Counted from the first letter of the stretch, positions 55,305 through 64,000 are shown. The stretch is 64,000 nucleotides of DNA from Shewanella ulleungensis (GCF_014648315.1 NZ_BMQW01000014.1:28445-92444), one strand, 5' to 3'. Notes: generated by a model not told the origin, from the sequence alone. Translations and numbers: made by a program.

Positions 55305-56654
55305 TTACGCTGGTAATTGAATACCCATATCGCGCATTTTAGCCATCTTGTAACGCAATGTCCGCGCACTAATGCCGAGTTTTTCAGCGACCATTTTCCG
55401 ACTCCCCTGACATTGATTCAGGGTTTCTAAAATAATCACGTGCTCTTGAGCTTTAAGCTCATCGCCTAAACCATCAACATCACCAGACTTATCAACATCA
55501 AAATTATCGTTAGGTAATAGGTTTACGTCTGCAGAATCAATGATGATGTCGTTGACTCCAATATCGTCATTCACCCGTAAAATGAGTGCGCGCTGGATGA
55601 CATTATCAAGCTCGCGCACGTTACCTGGCCAACGATATGTTAATAAACGTCGAGTTGCAGCATCATCAAGCTTAGGCACTGACATCATATTCAAGGCTTT
55701 GGCATGCTTAGCCAATAAATGGCGTGCAAGCGGTAAAATATCTGCAGGGCGTTGATGTAGTGCCGGCCAAGTTAACGGAAATACGTTGATGCGATAGTAT
55801 AAATCTTCTCTAAACTCACCAGACGTTGCCATGGCTTTTAGATCGCGGTTTGAGGTTGCTAATACGCGTACATCTAACTTAATGGTTTTACGGCCACCTA
55901 AACGTTCAACTTCACGTTCTTGCAATACGCGTAATAACTTGGCTTGTAAACCAAGCTCCATCTCAGATATTTCATCCAGTAATAATGTGCCGCCCTGGGC
56001 CTGTTCAAATTTACCAGGGCATGCTTGATACGCGCCCGTAAACGCGCCTTTTTCGTAACCAAATAGCGTTGCTTCAAGCATGTTTTCAGGAATAGCGGCA
56101 CAGTTAATCGCAATAAATGGCTGCCCATTACGTTGACTATGTTGATGGATGTAACGCGCTAAGACTTCTTTACCAGAGCCACTTGGGCCCATGATCATCA
56201 CCGAGGCTTCAGACACAGCAACACGTTGGGCTAATGCCAATAACGCCAAACTTTTATCATCAGCAACCACTGGCTTATCGTGATTTTGCTTTAACGGCAA
56301 ATAACGAGACACCTGGTTGAGTAACACTTCTGGCGCAAAAGGTTTGGCAAGGTAATCTACTGCGCCTAATTTCATCGCGCTGACAGCACTGTTAATCGTG
56401 GCATAAGCCGTCATCAGTAATACCGGTAATTTAGGCTGGTGTTGCTGCAAATAACTCAACAAGCCCATGCCACCAATGCCGTCCATTTGTACGTCACTGA
56501 TCACCATATCAAATTGATTAGCTTTTAAAGCAATGATTGCCTCTTCAGCACTGCTAACATCAACACACTCATAATGAGCTAACAACAAGGTGTCGAGTAA
56601 TGCCTCGCGCAAATCTGCATCATCTTCAACTAATAGAATATGTGCTTCAGCCAT
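55305..56654 (-). CDS. flrC: FlrC, sigma-54-dependent response regulator of flagellar genes
   Basis: Activates class III flagellar promoters with sigma-54. The receiver domain has phospho-acceptor Asp54 in VISDVQMDG. The AAA+ domain shows Walker A GPSGSGKEVLARYIH, the sigma-54 contact loop GAFTGA in EKGAFTGAYQA, and GTLLLDEI. The C-terminal Fis-type helix-turn-helix ends RKMVAEKLGISARTLRYKMAK. 449 residues. ATG with AGGAGGTG upstream, overlapping the flrB stop by 8 nt. Confidence 0.95.
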   Translation of the reverse strand: MAEAHILLVEDDADLREALLDTLLLAHYECVDVSSAEEAIIALKANQFDMVISDVQMDGIGGMGLLSYLQQHQPKLPVLLMTAYATINSAVSAMKLGAVDYLAKPFAPEVLLNQVSRYLPLKQNHDKPVVADDKSLALLALAQRVAVSEASVMIMGPSGSGKEVLARYIHQHSQRNGQPFIAINCAAIPENMLEATLFGYEKGAFTGAYQACPGKFEQAQGGTLLLDEISEMELGLQAKLLRVLQEREVERLGGRKTIKLDVRVLATSNRDLKAMATSGEFREDLYYRINVFPLTWPALHQRPADILPLARHLLAKHAKALNMMSVPKLDDAATRRLLTYRWPGNVRELDNVIQRALILRVNDDIGVNDIIIDSADVNLLPNDNFDVDKSGDVDGLGDELKAQEHVIILETLNQCQGSRKMVAEKLGISARTLRYKMAKMRDMGIQLPA

Positions 56655-57870
56655 GTGTCACCTCCTGATGATGCGCTTGTTTAGCGTGTGGGAAAATCAA
56701 TCGAATATGGCAACCCATACCTGGTTTGCACGATAGTTGAATATGCCCACCATGATTACGTACCACAGACTGCACCACAGCTAATCCAAGGCCTGTGCCC
56801 TGACTTTTAGTGGTAAAAAAAGGCTCTAGCACTTGCTTCTGCATTGCCGGGTCGAGCCCTTTGCCATTATCAATCACATCTAATAATAGCCCGTCAACGG
56901 TTTCACTGGCAGACACTTTAATTTTAGTCGCGCCAGCTTCAAGGCTATTCATCACTAAGTTATTCACCGCAGAACTTAACGCATTGGCATTGGCTAGCAT
57001 ACTGGAATGAGAGGTATCTTCAGATTCCAACTCACACTGTTTTTTATCTGCTATAGGCTCACAGTTAGCCATCACCTGGGTAATAATGTCATCCATAGTG
57101 ACTGATTCAGCCATGCTATCTTGACGGCCTCTGGCCATCAATAACATGTCATTAACTTGACGCTCTAACTCGTTTAAGCGGTCAACCAACTTAGATTGAA
57201 ACTTGGTTCGCGCTGCATCAGTTAATTTTGGACTAGCCAGATTTGAGGCATAAAGTAATGCGGCAGACAATGGCGTACGCACTTGATGTGCTAACGTAGC
57301 CACCATTTTGCCCAGTGATGATAAGCGCTGTAAATGAGATAAATTCTTTTGTAATAAGCGGGTTTCAGTTAAATCTGTTATTACGATTAATTGGCCTGGC
57401 TCTGGTGCTAACGGCGTAATCGCCAATTTAACCCTACGGCCATTTTTAAGCGACACTTCATGGCCATCATCGTCTTGCGGCGCAAATGCGCGATGAATAA
57501 TATCAAACCAACGCGCCCCTTGTAGTGGACGACCTAATAGTTCAGTGGCAACAGGGTTTGCTAGGGTAACCACGCCATCACCATCAATAATCACCACGCC
57601 TGATGGCATAGCCTGAAGAATATGCGCCATTTGATTAGACATATTGGCAGCCTTACTTGAATAAGCACTAACAACCGGCGCAAATACCGGTGTTTTAGCA
57701 TGTGCAATGCTTTGACGTATGGCACTCTCACTCGGCCGATAATCAGTATGAGCCGCAGCCTGAGCAGCTGCATAAGGTGTGGCAATAAGTGGGGTGGCAG
57801 AAAGCGATGCAGTCATCGGCAACTCAACCACCGCATAACGCGGATTTGATAACACTCGAGCTGAATACAT
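56647..57870 (-). CDS. flrB: FlrB, sensor kinase of the flagellar cascade
   Basis: Cytosolic histidine kinase that phosphorylates FlrC. After about 100 poorly conserved residues a PAS domain follows (LQAMPSGVVIIDGDGVVTLANPVATELLG). The HisKA motif is MVATLAHQVRTPLSAALLYA, and the ATPase shows NNLVMNSLEAGA and DNGKGLD and TTKSQGTGLGLAVV. No membrane segment, as for other FlrB. ATG at 57870 (407 residues) is chosen because GGAG is 5 nt upstream; GTG at 57876 is inside that site. Confidence 0.93.
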   Translation of the reverse strand: MYSARVLSNPRYAVVELPMTASLSATPLIATPYAAAQAAAHTDYRPSESAIRQSIAHAKTPVFAPVVSAYSSKAANMSNQMAHILQAMPSGVVIIDGDGVVTLANPVATELLGRPLQGARWFDIIHRAFAPQDDDGHEVSLKNGRRVKLAITPLAPEPGQLIVITDLTETRLLQKNLSHLQRLSSLGKMVATLAHQVRTPLSAALLYASNLASPKLTDAARTKFQSKLVDRLNELERQVNDMLLMARGRQDSMAESVTMDDIITQVMANCEPIADKKQCELESEDTSHSSMLANANALSSAVNNLVMNSLEAGATKIKVSASETVDGLLLDVIDNGKGLDPAMQKQVLEPFFTTKSQGTGLGLAVVQSVVRNHGGHIQLSCKPGMGCHIRLIFPHAKQAHHQEVTHG

Positions 57871-57909
57871 GGCCACTCCGTCAAAAGAATTACATTTGAC
57901 TAACTGGAT

Positions 57910-57924
57910 GCATTAAGTGTGCCA
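57910..57924 (-). promoter_or_regulatory. Sigma-54 promoter of flrBC
   Basis: Minus-strand TGGCACACTTAATGC: perfect -24 box, correct spacing, and one mismatch in the -12 box (ATGC for TTGC). FlrA is the expected activator. Confidence 0.78.
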
Positions 57925-57951
57925 AGGCGATAATCTACGATTAAGGGGGAG

Positions 57952-57979
57952 CGAGGTGCTAGGTTCGAGGTGCTAGGGC
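57952..57979. repeat. 14-bp direct repeat upstream of flrB
   Basis: CGAGGTGCTAGGTT followed at once by CGAGGTGCTAGGGC, 12 of 14 bases the same. The 14-bp period is twice the 7-bp period of the array further along. Confidence 0.7.
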
Positions 57980-57995
57980 GGTTCTTGGGTCTAAT

Positions 57996-58189
57996 AAATG
58001 GGAGCTAGAATCTAAGTCAACAGAAACACCTGGATCCCCGATTAAAGCACTCGAGGATGACGTGCGCGGGGGAGCAAGATGCGAGGACCTAGGTCCTAGG
58101 TCCTAAGAAATGGGCGCTAAAATCTAAGTCAATAGAAACACCTGGATCCCCGATTAAAGCACTCGAGGATGACGTGCGTGGTGGTGCAA
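57996..58189. repeat. Direct duplication with 112-bp period containing imperfect hairpins
   Basis: A block of about 80 bp beginning AAATGGG occurs at 57996-58073 and again at 58108-58189 with a few substitutions. Each copy contains CTGGATCCCCGATTAAAG followed by CACTCGAGGATGACG, in which ATCCCCGA and TCGAGGAT pair with one mismatch around a 9-nt loop. Confidence 0.8.
58088..58105. repeat. Short CCTAGGT repeat between the two duplication copies
   Basis: CCTAGGT occurs twice in tandem and then CCTA, a 7-bp period with the same CTA core as the later array. Confidence 0.6.
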
Positions 58190-58204
58190 CACCTGTGTCC
58201 CGAG

Positions 58205-58303
<99 letters not shown>

Positions 58304-58305
58304 GC

Positions 58306-58332
58306 AAAAAACACATCTGCTGATGTGTTTTT
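58306..58332 (-). terminator. Terminator of flrA
   Basis: Perfect stem AAAAACACATC / GATGTGTTTTT with a TGCT loop, 46 nt past the flrA stop. The flanking A and T runs make it usable in both directions. Confidence 0.88.
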
Positions 58333-58377
58333 AGATAGAATAGCTAATGACGAATCAATTCAATAATCAGCTAACGG

Positions 58378-59808
58378 TTATTCTTTGCTCATGCCGTATT
58401 TACGCATTTTTTCAACTAATGTGGTCCGACGAATACCGAGCATTTCTGCGGCGCGGGCGACGACATTGTCTTGTTGCTCTAATGCCTGGCGGATCATGTC
58501 AATTTCGAGCTCAGCCAGTAAATCTTTAAGGTTAACCCCTTCTGGGGGTAACTCACTCGGGAATCGAGTTTCAGGAATATCGACGGGCATCTCATCGCTA
58601 AATATCGATGCGAGCGCATCACGTTCGAGTTGCTCTTCGCTGATTTCAACGCAGTATTCTGGTACATCAATGTAACGGTATTTATGCGGTAAATCGTTTA
58701 CATCAACTAAGCCGCCTGGATACAGAATCGTTAACCGTTCAACCAGATTAGACAGTTCGCGTACGTTACCAGACCAATTATGTTCTTTTAACGACTCAAT
58801 GGCGCGCTGAGTAAAGCGCACTTTACCACGGCCTTCGTTAAATACTCGATTCACTAACTCGTGTAATAACAAGGGCACGTCATCACGACGCTCACTTAAT
58901 GCTGGCATTTCAATTGGGAATACATTGAGGCGGTAATATAAATCTTCACGGAAATCATTTTCAGTGATCATCGTTTCTAAATCACGATGGGTTGCAGCCA
59001 CAATACGCACATCTGTTGCAATAGTTTTACTGCCACCAACACGCTCAAACACGCGCTCTTGCAATACCCGTAATAACTTAACTTGCATTTGCAGGGGCAT
59101 GTCGCCAATTTCATCTAAAAACAGCGTGCCGCCTTCGGCTAACTCAAATCGGCCTTTACGGGCAGATATCGCGCCTGTAAACGAGCCTTTTTCGTGGCCA
59201 AATAATTCACTTTCAAGTAATTCTGGCGGAATAGCACCACAGTTAACCGGAATAAACGGTCCATCACGACGCTCAGATAAATAGTGAATATTGCGCGCGA
59301 CCACTTCTTTACCGGTACCCGACTGGCCCAGTACAAGCACGGTGGCGTCAGAGCCAGACACTTGATTAATTAAATGCCTTACGTTGGCAATGCCTTCACT
59401 GCGGCCAACTAAGCTGCGAAATAATTTGGTTTGATTACCACTGGTTAAGGTGTGTTCGCGTTTGGCCTGGCCAAAGACCTGACAAAAATGCAATAACTCG
59501 GTTAATTGTGGGTAGTTAATCGGCTCTTCTATTTGCCCCAGTACATTAGACAAATGCACCTCTGACTCACCAAGCAACAGCATAGGTTGCCAAGGTGCTA
59601 TAGCGGCAATATTTTTGATGCTATCTTCGCTGATATTGTCATTAACAATCACCACGGCACGAAAACGCGATTGCTCAATTAATGGCAATAAAGATTGGTT
59701 AGAGACGATTTCGCACTGCTCACCCAAGAATTCGAAAATGCAGCACAAACGAGTCACGCGCTCTGATGGGGTACCGACAATTAAAATTCTTTGTTCTATT
59801 TGCATCAT
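58378..59808 (-). CDS. flrA: FlrA, sigma-54-dependent master activator of the polar flagellum
   Basis: Top regulator of the flagellar cascade (FleQ family). The N-terminal FleQ-type domain (residues ~1-125) resembles a receiver but lacks the usual acidic phosphorylation pocket. The AAA+ domain has Walker A GQSGTGKEVVARNIH, the contact loop GSFTGA in EKGSFTGAISA, and GTLFLDEIGDMP. A C-terminal Fis-type helix-turn-helix ends RRTTLVEKMRKYG. 476 residues. Two consecutive ATGs and a weak ribosome site leave the first residue open. Family members bind c-di-GMP and FlhG. Confidence 0.95.
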   Translation of the reverse strand: MMQIEQRILIVGTPSERVTRLCCIFEFLGEQCEIVSNQSLLPLIEQSRFRAVVIVNDNISEDSIKNIAAIAPWQPMLLLGESEVHLSNVLGQIEEPINYPQLTELLHFCQVFGQAKREHTLTSGNQTKLFRSLVGRSEGIANVRHLINQVSGSDATVLVLGQSGTGKEVVARNIHYLSERRDGPFIPVNCGAIPPELLESELFGHEKGSFTGAISARKGRFELAEGGTLFLDEIGDMPLQMQVKLLRVLQERVFERVGGSKTIATDVRIVAATHRDLETMITENDFREDLYYRLNVFPIEMPALSERRDDVPLLLHELVNRVFNEGRGKVRFTQRAIESLKEHNWSGNVRELSNLVERLTILYPGGLVDVNDLPHKYRYIDVPEYCVEISEEQLERDALASIFSDEMPVDIPETRFPSELPPEGVNLKDLLAELEIDMIRQALEQQDNVVARAAEMLGIRRTTLVEKMRKYGMSKE

Positions 59809-60235
59809 TCAGAAGGCCAAAAGCTCTTGTTATAGGTTTTATCCGGGATAATTATGCCGCAAACAGCCACATAAACCAAAGTACATTATATCAAAAATAG
59901 TAGCCAAGAAGGTCGCCAAAAAACTGACAACATTACAATATTCTATCATTATTGCTAAATCGGCACGTTAATCTGCCACTTTAAAAGCAAGGCAAACGAG
60001 GTTTCCTAATAAATATTGTATTATCAGCGTGGCATAAGCAAGCAACAGTTACATTTTATCTACATCAAGGCACATTTTTAATGAAAATGCTGTTTTTTCA
60101 GTCAGAAAATCCACGCTAAACACGATTAAGTAGCGTTGCGCTTATATGAACAACTGATACAAAATCATGACTTTGCCCAAATAGCAAAAAAGACGCTAAG
60201 CGTCTTTTTAGTTTAAATACACAATGCTGTAACGA
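59809..60235. other. Intergenic region upstream of flrA
   Basis: 427 bp with no credible gene. It contains the fliS terminator at 60186-60209 and presumably the flrA promoter. No sigma-54 or sigma-28 box was convincing, which fits a sigma-70 promoter for the master regulator. Confidence 0.6.
60186..60209 (-). terminator. Terminator after fliS
   Basis: Stem GACGC / GCGTC extended by A-T pairs (AAAAAAGACGC / GCGTCTTTTT) with a TAA loop, 27 nt past the fliS stop on the minus strand. Confidence 0.85.
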
Positions 60236-60640
60236 TTAACTTGCTTCAGAAGTCAGGTGATGTTGATCTTGTGGAATAGCATCCCAACCTTCTTTAATGG
60301 TTTTTAAAATCGACACAACATCATCTATAGCTTTAGGGTCATTGTTCATATTAGCTTCAGACATTCTTATTAGCATAAAATCATAAAGCTGAGTTAAGTT
60401 ACCGGCAACTTCAGCTCCCGCATCCATGTTTAAACTGCCATTTAAACCGTTAACAATTCCAATAGCTTTACCTATCAGTAAACCGCGATTGGCAATATCA
60501 CCTTTTTCTATTGCTAGTTTAGCTTGAGCTAAGCGCTCTAAAGCACCCGCTAATAACATTTGAATAATACGATGTGGTGTTGCTACAGCCATGTTGCTGT
60601 CAACAGAAACCTTACGATATGATTGCATTGAACCGCGCAT
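60236..60640 (-). CDS. fliS: FliS, flagellin export chaperone
   Basis: A 134-residue helical chaperone that keeps flagellin from polymerising before export. Family marks are SYRKVSVDSNMAVATPHRIIQMLLAGALERLAQAK and NLTQLYDFMLIRMSEANMNND. ATG with AGGTG upstream. It lies 8 nt after the flaI-like gene. Confidence 0.95.
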   Translation of the reverse strand: MRGSMQSYRKVSVDSNMAVATPHRIIQMLLAGALERLAQAKLAIEKGDIANRGLLIGKAIGIVNGLNGSLNMDAGAEVAGNLTQLYDFMLIRMSEANMNNDPKAIDDVVSILKTIKEGWDAIPQDQHHLTSEAS

Positions 60641-60648
60641 AATTACAC

Positions 60649-60981
60649 CTACCTATTTGAATCTATTTCTTTATATACATTAATTTGGCGTTTTGTGGTA
60701 TTGCCTGCCTGCAATAAGGATTGTCTAAAATCCATTATTTTTCGGCTTCGCTTTATCAATGTCTGAGTCAAATCAAACTGTTGTTCAAGTACTTCTCTGT
60801 CAGTAAAATTTGTGTCAGACACTAGGACATGCAATAACTTTTGACGCGCCTCAATTAACACATGCAATTCTGATACCATATCCGATACAATTTCATCTTC
60901 AGCTTTAGATTTTTCAATTTTATCAATAACAAACATCAGCTTATTATTGATGTTATTAATTTCTGTCATTGAGTTTGTCAA
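60649..60981 (-). CDS. FlaI/FliT-like flagellar protein
   Basis: A 110-residue helical protein between fliD and fliS, where Vibrio has flaI and enterics have fliT. It is low in sequence conservation, so the assignment rests mainly on position and on the helical pattern (MVSELHVLIEARQKLLHVLVSD). FliT-type proteins chaperone FliD. The start is TTG at 60981 with GAGG upstream or ATG at 60969 with no site; the former is preferred. Confidence 0.72.
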   Translation of the reverse strand: MTNSMTEINNINNKLMFVIDKIEKSKAEDEIVSDMVSELHVLIEARQKLLHVLVSDTNFTDREVLEQQFDLTQTLIKRSRKIMDFRQSLLQAGNTTKRQINVYKEIDSNR

Positions 60982-61083
60982 AAAAACCTCGTATTAACAC
61001 GTTAATCTATCTATTAAATGTTCTTTTTATTTAATACCCATTAGCATTCTAAAATCAAATGTAATTAGGTTAAACTTCAAATT

Positions 61084-62445
61084 TTAGTTGTTATTCACCA
61101 AACCTGGTAATGAATCTAAGCGAGACTGTAAATCACTAGAGGTGCTGTTTAAACTCGCTACAACCAAATCCATGGCATTATATTGTGCATAAAGACGATC
61201 GCTGTAAGCCTCCATCCGGGCTGTTAAAGCATCACGACTATCGGTTAAACGGCTCAACTGATCATCGAGAGACGAGTCTCGACTTTCCAAAAGACCACCT
61301 GATTTCACATAAATATCCATATATGAAGACATTTTACTTGCAAGGCCAGTATCTTCAGCACTAAACATTTCAGCAATAGCACCTGTATCGCTGGCAATCA
61401 CTTCGGTTAACTTATCTGAATCAATTTCAAGAAGGCCTTCGCGAGTAGTTGTGATACCAAGAGTCGCTAGCATTTTGTCGCCATCAGATGTACTGTACTG
61501 ACTTGTTAGCATGTTACGCATTTGACTTTGAATGCTCCGAGGCAAAGAGTCACCTTGCAAAACACCCGCTTGCTCTGTATCAGGATCATAACTTGAAAGA
61601 CTTTTAATAGTACTCATTACACTATTATATGCTTCAACAAAGCCTTCAATTGCCGTTTTAGTTTTTGTTGTATCACGACTAACAGTGAGTGTCGTTGTTT
61701 TATCAATGTCTGCTGCCGTTAGTGATAGTGACACACCTGTAATAGCCTCATCGATATCATTTGATTGAGAAACAATTTTAACTCCATCAACATAAGCAAT
61801 GGCATTTTTAGCAGGGGTTAATTCTGTCATGGTAAAGGTATCAGCTAAACCAGTATTACCGTCAGTATCAGTCGCTGTAACACTAATAGTATTGTCTAAA
61901 CCAGTATTTTTAGAGCCTAATACCAGCTGCGGCCCTAACTCACCGTTAATAATGGTGGCGGTGACATCATCGTTATCATCTGAACTGTTAATCTTGTTCA
62001 TGATTTCAGTTAAGGTGTCCGTAGCCTCTACATCAATATTAAAACTATTACTGCCAACCGCAATAGCTAACGAGCCAGTACCTATGGTGCTGGCACTGTC
62101 ACCCACCACTGCAGATCCTACTTTTTGACTTTGGGCAAGTTGCTCAACTTTAACTTGATATTTCCCTGAGACGGCAGTTGAATCAACAGTAGCTGTCAAA
62201 TAGTCTTTATTTGATAACGCGACCTTCTGACTGCCAAAGGTATCAGCATCCATGAGTGTAGCCAACTTATCATTAAATTCTGACATGACACTTTTTAATG
62301 AACCAATACCGGAGATTTTTGCCGTTATGGTGCCTTCACTCGCATCGAATTTGGCTATTTTACCTGCGCTTTCGGCTTCAACTAACGCGGTAACAATACC
62401 TCCAATATCTATGCCTGAACCAATGCCTACTGATGTTAATGCCAT
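61084..62445 (-). CDS. fliD: FliD, flagellar filament cap protein
   Basis: Cap protein of 453 residues that folds incoming flagellin at the filament tip. The conserved N-terminus reads VGIGSGIDIGGIVTALVEAESAG, followed by ISGIGSLKSVMSEFNDKLATL. The C-terminal domain ends with the coiled MEAYSDRLYAQYNAMDLVVASLNSTSSDLQSRL. The middle is variable. ATG with GAGGG upstream. It lies 100 nt after flaG, so it may have its own or a shared transcript. Confidence 0.95.
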   Translation of the reverse strand: MALTSVGIGSGIDIGGIVTALVEAESAGKIAKFDASEGTITAKISGIGSLKSVMSEFNDKLATLMDADTFGSQKVALSNKDYLTATVDSTAVSGKYQVKVEQLAQSQKVGSAVVGDSASTIGTGSLAIAVGSNSFNIDVEATDTLTEIMNKINSSDDNDDVTATIINGELGPQLVLGSKNTGLDNTISVTATDTDGNTGLADTFTMTELTPAKNAIAYVDGVKIVSQSNDIDEAITGVSLSLTAADIDKTTTLTVSRDTTKTKTAIEGFVEAYNSVMSTIKSLSSYDPDTEQAGVLQGDSLPRSIQSQMRNMLTSQYSTSDGDKMLATLGITTTREGLLEIDSDKLTEVIASDTGAIAEMFSAEDTGLASKMSSYMDIYVKSGGLLESRDSSLDDQLSRLTDSRDALTARMEAYSDRLYAQYNAMDLVVASLNSTSSDLQSRLDSLPGLVNNN

Positions 62446-62545
62446 AATACCCTCAACTTACAATATACGGTTATCGATAAAACTCATTAGTGTCACGAAA
62501 ACCTAAATGGCTGTAACACAAATAACATTGTAATTTGCTTTAAAA

Positions 62546-62974
62546 CTACACTTCAGTTTTCATCAACAAACCGGTGACTTCGTTTAACTTTTTAGCAATT
62601 TCTAAGGCTTCTTCATTTGGCATTTGCCTAATCAACTCACCAGTGGTGACATCAATCACTTTTACAACTTGAATGCCTAAGTCTTCATCCACTTTAAAGG
62701 CTAAACCTTTTTGCATCATACTCATGCTTTCGGTAATGTCATTTACGGCTTTATTAAGCTCTTCTGCATCAACTTGAGTCGTCGCATTGACTTGCTCGGT
62801 GGTGCGAACACTGTCAGCGGCTTTTTGAATACCGTCACTCGAAACTGCTGCGTTCACAACACTAGGTTGCTTATCAAACTGGTTGCCCACCTGCCTATCG
62901 ACGGGCCGGTTAACTGAGTGGGTCAAACCCTCTTTATGCAGATTACTGTTCGATGCTGTTACATTGACATCCAT
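62546..62974 (-). CDS. flaG: FlaG, flagellar filament-associated protein
   Basis: A 142-residue FlaG-family protein, involved in setting filament length in other polar flagellates. The variable N-terminal half is Asn/Val/Gln-rich. The conserved C-terminus reads SMMQKGLAFKVDEDLGIQVVKVIDVTTGELIRQMPNEEALEIAKKL (core LIRQMPNEEALEIAKKL). ATG at 62974 is chosen because GAGGTG lies upstream. It follows the flagellin terminator and may use a sigma-54 promoter. Confidence 0.92.
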   Translation of the reverse strand: MDVNVTASNSNLHKEGLTHSVNRPVDRQVGNQFDKQPSVVNAAVSSDGIQKAADSVRTTEQVNATTQVDAEELNKAVNDITESMSMMQKGLAFKVDEDLGIQVVKVIDVTTGELIRQMPNEEALEIAKKLNEVTGLLMKTEV

Positions 62975-63004
62975 GATACACCTCAACTGACCTAATAAAA
63001 CAAA

Positions 63005-63019
63005 GCAAATTCCACACCA
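63005..63019 (-). promoter_or_regulatory. Possible sigma-54 promoter of flaG
   Basis: Minus-strand TGGTGTGGAATTTGC keeps the essential GG and GC with correct 15-nt layout, but the -24 box has three differences from TGGCAC. It ends about 30 nt before the flaG ATG. Confidence 0.45.
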
Positions 63020-63105
63020 GTTTACTGCTATCGTCTTAAGATTGATGTACTCAATCAGACTAATTGGGTTAAATTTTTACTTTATTCTCGTTTTTAAAAC
63101 ATAAA

Positions 63106-63131
63106 AGGGAGTATCGCAAGCGATCCTCCCT
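63106..63131 (-). terminator. Flagellin terminator
   Basis: 12-bp stem with one mismatch, AGGGAGTATCGC against GCGATCCTCCCT, with an AA loop, followed by TTTT on the minus strand. It lies 60 nt after the flagellin stop. Confidence 0.85.
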
Positions 63132-63191
63132 ATCTGTTACCTTTACACTAGCTTATCGCTATTAATAGTCGAGACTATTATAGTTGGCCTA

Positions 63192-64000
63192 TTATAGAAG
63201 TGATAGGGCTGTCTGAGGTATCTGGTTAGCCTGAGCAAGCATTGCTGACGATGTTTGTGACAAAATCTGTTGCTTAGTTAATTGAGCCGTTTCAGAGGCA
63301 AAGTCAACATCTTGAATTCGGCTACGCGCATCTGTCACGTTCGATTCAATATTACCTAAATTACTGATGGTAAAATTCATGCGGTTTTGAACGGCACCTA
63401 AGTCAGCACGTTGGCTATCAATATCAGCTAATGCTGCGTCAATAATAGTGATTGCATTTTGCGAGCCGGCATAATCGGTAATATCAATATCACTCACTCT
63501 GGATGTTAAGTTAGCAGAATCAGCAGCACCAACAGTGTATGATGAAGAAGCTGCTACTGCTTCAGTTAAAGCTAGAGTGTCCCCGTTATTTAATATTCCT
63601 TTTAAACTAAAGCCAGTTCCCGCAGCATCTAGTTCAGCAAATACACCCGTTGTCTGCGAGGCACCGTTTAAGGCACTGTTAATTGCATCGACTGCACCAG
63701 CTGCATCCGTAACATTTGTAAAATCAGGTTTCAGTGTTTCAGCACTTCCGCCTTCAGCGGTGTAAGCAAAAGAATATGTACCGTCTGCGATAACCGCGGT
63801 GGTTTCTGCGGCGGTATATGTACCTGCAACAGTCTTCCCTTCCTTACCTATATTATCGGCAGAAACGTCACCCAAAGTAACAGAAATCGTTTCATTGGCA
63901 TTTGAACCCACCTGGAAAGATTTAGTGCCAAAATTACCATTTAATAATTTCTGACCACCAAATGATGTGGTATCGGCAATTCGAGTTAATTCAGTTTGCA
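63192..64000 (-). CDS. Flagellin, C-terminal part (5' end beyond the window)
   Basis: Filament subunit cut off by the window end. The frame is open through position 64000, so the true start lies outside. The first residues read LQTELTRIADTTSFGGQKLLNG, typical of the flagellin D1 region (quoted in part: RIADTTSFGGQKLLNG). A variable, Thr/Ala-rich central domain follows. The conserved C-terminal D1/D0 part shows DLGAVQNRMNFTISNLGNI and DFASETAQLTKQQILSQ, ending QIPQTALSLL. Whether more flagellin genes precede it cannot be seen. Confidence 0.93.
   Translation of the reverse strand, partial: QTELTRIADTTSFGGQKLLNGNFGTKSFQVGSNANETISVTLGDVSADNIGKEGKTVAGTYTAAETTAVIADGTYSFAYTAEGGSAETLKPDFTNVTDAAGAVDAINSALNGASQTTGVFAELDAAGTGFSLKGILNNGDTLALTEAVAASSSYTVGAADSANLTSRVSDIDITDYAGSQNAITIIDAALADIDSQRADLGAVQNRMNFTISNLGNIESNVTDARSRIQDVDFASETAQLTKQQILSQTSSAMLAQANQIPQTALSLL

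Overview
The window comes from a marine gammaproteobacterium, almost certainly Shewanella. It has moderate to low GC. It carries a pfaABCD polyunsaturated fatty acid synthase cluster, a complete FlrABC/FlhFG-type polar flagellar and chemotaxis locus, and Shewanella/Vibrio-type ParC/ParP array-positioning genes. No rRNA, tRNA, insertion sequence, prophage or CRISPR array was seen.

Positions 1-17760 (plus strand) hold the tail of an unidentified upstream gene (possibly pfaR), then pfaA, pfaB, pfaC, pfaD and a small four-cysteine protein, closed by a strong terminator. pfaA/pfaB and pfaB/pfaC overlap by 4 nt, and pfaB and pfaC start at GTG and TTG. PfaA has five tandem acyl carrier domains. Cluster content and ACP number suggest eicosapentaenoic acid synthesis. 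The phosphopantetheinyl transferase pfaE, which is needed to load the ACPs, is not in the window.

Positions 17779-28095 are a mixed housekeeping and sensory stretch: a fumarylacetoacetate hydrolase-family enzyme, two chemoreceptors (one membrane sensor, one Aer-like PAS receptor) converging on a shared terminator, a three-gene set of retropepsin-like protease, RimK and an M14-like amidohydrolase, a DUF2461 protein and an RsmB-family RNA cytosine methyltransferase.

Positions 28105-64000 (all minus strand) are the polar flagellar/chemotaxis locus. In transcription order: flagellin (cut by the window end), flaG, fliD, flaI/fliT-like, fliS, flrA, flrBC, fliEFGHIJ, fliKLMNOPQR-flhB, flhA-flhF-flhG-fliA, cheYZAB, a small membrane protein, parC, parP, cheW and a DUF2802 gene. 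Sigma-54 -24/-12 elements can be read upstream of flrB, fliE, fliK, flhA and, less surely, flaG. This fits the hierarchy FlrA, then FlrBC, then the structural genes. FlhF/FlhG place and count the flagellum, and ParC/ParP place the chemoreceptor array at the same pole.

The least explained DNA lies between flrA and flrB (57925-58305). It holds a 98-bp array of exactly 7 + 7 heptanucleotides, a diverged 112-bp direct duplication containing an imperfect hairpin, and other 7- or 14-bp-period repeats. In the proteins, the clearest unusual signal is a FliM-like EIDALL motif repeated three times in the CheA linker, where a P2 domain would usually sit.
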